Assembly (NCBI GenBank): GCA_020024675.1
Contig: JAHHTM010000047.1
Coordinates: forward strand, 1 to 8,070
Direction of reading: 5' to 3'
DNA length: 8,070 nt
DNA from: Muricomes sp.
GTDB taxonomy: Bacteria > Bacillota > Clostridia > Lachnospirales > Lachnospiraceae
Notes under the pieces: model-generated
What the model saw: the letters and a program-made list of their open reading frames with translations, nothing else
Databases searched by the model: none
Told to the model about the DNA's origin: nothing
Program-made: the position numbers and the translations under genes
In this document: piece by piece, positions 5,607 to 8,070 of the stretch
Numbering within the stretch: position 1 is the stretch's first letter
How the letters are laid out: every line of letters starts with the position of its first letter

Positions 5607-7827
5607 AGGGATTTTCAGTCTCATCGCAACAGTTGTTCTGGTTGCTCTTTTAGGTTTTACTACAATTGTCGGATTTGGCCCGACAAATACAGGAGCTGCA
5701 AAGAACATCAATCTTGGACTTGATCTTGAAGGTGGAGTCAGTATTACATATCAGGTAAAAGGAGAAACACCTTCTCAAAGTGATATGGATGATACAAGAT
5801 ATAAATTGCAGCGTCGTGTTGAACAATACAGTACAGAAGCTACTGTATATCAGGAAGGAGATAACAGATTAAGTATTGAGATCCCCGGAGTAAAAGATGC
5901 GAATAAGATTTTAGATGAATTGGGACAGCCTGGATCTTTGTATTTCATTCAGGAAAAAGGAAGTGACAATACTTCAAATTACACTATAAATCCTGAAGGA
6001 AAATATGAACTTGTTAAAACAATTGATGAGTTAAAAGCAGACGGATCCGTTGTACTGGCAGGTACAGACGTGAAAAACGCTCAGGCAGGAGCGTTTGAAG
6101 ATAGCATGAAAAATAAACAATACGCAGTTTCATTAACTCTTACGAAAAAGGGCGCAGAAAAATTTGCGGTTGCTACAAAAAAAGCGGCAGGAAAAGAAAC
6201 AATTGCTATCTATTATGATGGAGAATTGATCAGTGTTCCTGCTGTAAACAGTGAGATTACAGACGGTGAAGCACAGATTACAGGTATGGAAGATTTTGAA
6301 GCGGCAGAAAGGCTTGCTTCTACAATCCGTATTGGTGGTTTAAGTGTAGAACTTGAAGAACTCCGTTCGAATGTTGTAGGTGCACAGCTTGGACAACAGG
6401 CTATTTCAACTAGTTTAAAAGCAGGTGCGATTGGACTTGCAATTATTTTTGTTTTCATGTGTGTGGTATATCTTCTTCCAGGTTTTGTGGCAAGTATTGC
6501 ACTTGTTATTTATACAGGAATCATTCTTGTTCTGTTAAACGCATTTGATGTTACTTTAACATTACCTGGTATTGCAGGTATTATTCTGGGTATCGGTATG
6601 GCTGTAGATGCTAATGTTATTATCTTTGCCAGAGTACGTGAAGAATTAACGGCTGGAAAGAATGTAAGATCTGCTTTGATAACAGGATTTGACAAAGCAA
6701 AATCAGCAATTCTTGATGGAAATATTACAACACTTATTGCAGCAGCAGTCCTTTGGTTGAAGGGAAGCGGAACTGTAAAAGGATTTGCGCAGACATTGGC
6801 ACTTGGTATTATCGTGTCTATGTTTACAGCACTTGTAGTGACCCGTATCATTGTGTTTGCATTGTATGCTGTAGGTGTTAAAAATGCAAAATTATATGGA
6901 CGTGTTAAACAAGAGCCTAAGCCGATTGATTTCCTTGGAAAGAGAAAAATATTCTATGCAATTTCAGCAGTAGTGATCATTGCCGGATTTGTGTTTATGG
7001 GAATTAATTCAAGTCAGGGAAAAGGAATTTTAAATTACAGTTTGGAATTTAAAGGCGGTACAGCTACAAATGTAACATTTGATAAAGAGTATGCGCTTGC
7101 TGAAATTGACGAAGACATCGTGCCTGTTATTGAAAAGATTACAGGAGATAAAAACGTTCAGGTTCAGAAAGTAGAAGGAACAAATCAGGTTATATTTAAA
7201 ACACAAGTACTTGATCTTGCACAGCGTGAAGCGTTTAATAATGCGATGAGTGAAAAATTCAATGTAAACACAAATGACATTGCAACAGAAAATATTAGCT
7301 CTACTGTAAGTTCAGAAATGCGTCAGGATGCAATGATCGCAGTAATTATTGCAACGGTTTGTATGTTACTTTATATCTGGCTTCGTTTTAAAGATATTCG
7401 ATTTGCGACTAGCGCTGTTGTAGCTCTCCTTCATGATGTCTTGGTTGTGTTAACATTTTATGTAATTGCAAGAGTTTCAGTAGGTAACACATTTATTGCG
7501 TGTATGCTTACGATTGTAGGTTATTCGATTAATGCTACAATTGTTATTTTTGACCGTATTCGTGAAGAATTAAAGTTAAAGAAACGTGGCGATGATCTTG
7601 CGTTGATTGTAAACAAGAGTATCACACTTACATTAACACGTAGTATTTATACTTCATTGACAACATTTGTTATGGTTGCTGTATTGTATATTATGGGAGT
7701 GAGTTCTATAAAAGAATTTGCTCTTCCACTTATGGTTGGTATCATTTGTGGAGCATATTCATCAGTATGTGTAACAGGTGCGTTATGGTATGATATGAAA
7801 AAACATTTGAAAAAGCAGTCTAAGTAA
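5593..7827 (+). CDS. secDF: Fused protein-export membrane protein SecDF
   Basis: SecDF works with SecYEG on the outer side of the membrane, pulling exported proteins through using the ion-motive force. The 744-residue product joins SecD (about 1-440) and SecF (about 441-744) with 12 predicted helices. SecD half: TM1 about 8-28, GLDLEGG (42-48), large extracytoplasmic domain to about 275, then five helices; TM4 holds GMAVDANVIIFARVREE with Asp339. SecF half: first helix about 452-471, LEFKGG (484-489), then five helices ending near 731; GYSINATIVIFDRIREE (643-659) and Arg683 in TRSIYTSLTT. Asp339 and Arg683 match Thermus SecDF Asp340 and Arg671, but the position of its Asp637 (SINDT) is Ala648 here. 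Three in-frame ATGs exist (5572, 5584, 5593). AAAGGG (5578-5583) is nine bases from 5593, which gives the usual short basic N-terminus. The 14-base overlap with scfB suggests translational coupling. A terminator follows 22 bases after the stop. Confidence 0.96.
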   Translation: MKKNKGIFSLIATVVLVALLGFTTIVGFGPTNTGAAKNINLGLDLEGGVSITYQVKGETPSQSDMDDTRYKLQRRVEQYSTEATVYQEGDNRLSIEIPGVKDANKILDELGQPGSLYFIQEKGSDNTSNYTINPEGKYELVKTIDELKADGSVVLAGTDVKNAQAGAFEDSMKNKQYAVSLTLTKKGAEKFAVATKKAAGKETIAIYYDGELISVPAVNSEITDGEAQITGMEDFEAAERLASTIRIGGLSVELEELRSNVVGAQLGQQAISTSLKAGAIGLAIIFVFMCVVYLLPGFVASIALVIYTGIILVLLNAFDVTLTLPGIAGIILGIGMAVDANVIIFARVREELTAGKNVRSALITGFDKAKSAILDGNITTLIAAAVLWLKGSGTVKGFAQTLALGIIVSMFTALVVTRIIVFALYAVGVKNAKLYGRVKQEPKPIDFLGKRKIFYAISAVVIIAGFVFMGINSSQGKGILNYSLEFKGGTATNVTFDKEYALAEIDEDIVPVIEKITGDKNVQVQKVEGTNQVIFKTQVLDLAQREAFNNAMSEKFNVNTNDIATENISSTVSSEMRQDAMIAVIIATVCMLLYIWLRFKDIRFATSAVVALLHDVLVVLTFYVIARVSVGNTFIACMLTIVGYSINATIVIFDRIREELKLKKRGDDLALIVNKSITLTLTRSIYTSLTTFVMVAVLYIMGVSSIKEFALPLMVGIICGAYSSVCVTGALWYDMKKHLKKQSK

Positions 7828-7849
7828 GGCGATTATATGAAATAGACAG

Positions 7850-7882
7850 AACTGCCACACTAGTTTGTGTGGCGGTTTTTTT
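7850..7882 (+). terminator. Rho-independent terminator of the scfAB-secDF operon
   Basis: AACTGCCACAC (7850-7860) pairs with GTGTGGCGGTT (7867-7877) with one T-G wobble around a six-base loop. The right arm runs into seven T's (7876-7882). This is a textbook intrinsic terminator, 22 bases past the secDF stop, and marks the end of the operon. Confidence 0.93.
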
Positions 7883-8070
7883 AAAACAAAAATAAGGGAT
7901 GGATGTGGTAGGCATTGGTTAATGCTATTTCAAAGAGAGCGGTTTTCTATTGCGACGGAAAAGTAAGAAAAATCAAATCGTGAATAAACCAATATATTAG
8001 CCATACTTCTTAAAAAATATTATTATAATAAATAAACAATGAGCTGATAGAAACATTCATATTTTTTTAC

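Noticed and set aside
5256..5711. 151-codon minus-strand open frame opposite the scfB/secDF junction
   Set aside because: It is the complement of two well-conserved genes, with no promoter or ribosome site seen.
7883..8070. Possible gene or promoter in the AT-rich right end
   Set aside because: No open frame of useful length with a ribosome site exists on either strand. TATAAT-like strings near 8020-8030 lack a convincing -35 in either direction, so nothing is annotated.

Overview
The window looks like chromosomal DNA from a low-GC, anaerobic, spore-forming Clostridia species, most likely a Lachnospiraceae gut bacterium. The evidence is the A+T-rich coding sequence, strong AGGAGG ribosome sites, a clostridial AdhE, the sporulation regulator SpoVT, and the SCIFF peptide with its radical SAM maturase, a pair nearly universal in Clostridia. 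I cannot name the genus safely. There are no tRNAs, rRNAs, insertion sequences, phage genes or CRISPR arrays; this is core rather than accessory DNA.

Layout. On the minus strand, bases 1-2528 hold the first 842 codons of the bifunctional aldehyde/alcohol dehydrogenase adhE, cut by the window's left edge. The 249-base divergent gap (2529-2777) is dense with signals. It holds a near-ideal sigma-A promoter firing left into adhE, two good Rex-like redox operators plus a weaker third over the -35, a GAAACGTTTC palindrome in the adhE leader, and a candidate sigma-G promoter firing right into spoVT. After spoVT comes a 16-bp terminator-like hairpin.

The right half, all plus strand, is a conserved clostridial neighbourhood: a four-helix TIGR04086-type membrane protein (3430-3816), the six-cysteine ranthipeptide precursor scfA (3918-4067) with its own extended -10 promoter, the radical SAM/SPASM thioether maturase scfB (4185-5606), and a fused protein-export membrane protein secDF (5593-7827). 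The start of secDF overlaps the end of scfB by 14 bases. A UUCG-capped hairpin without a T-tract separates scfA from scfB and may set the precursor-to-enzyme ratio. A classical terminator closes the operon at 7850-7882. Bases 7883-8070 are AT-rich and I see no gene in them.

How the genes work together. AdhE makes ethanol and regenerates NAD+, and its promoter architecture suggests control by NADH/NAD+ through Rex. ScfB installs thioether bond(s) in ScfA. SecDF assists Sec export and is co-transcribed and probably translationally coupled with ScfB. This SecDF has Ala where the family normally has a proton-pathway Asp in its SecF half. The most system-like content is the SCIFF cassette. It is a known family whose biological role, export and processing remain poorly settled.
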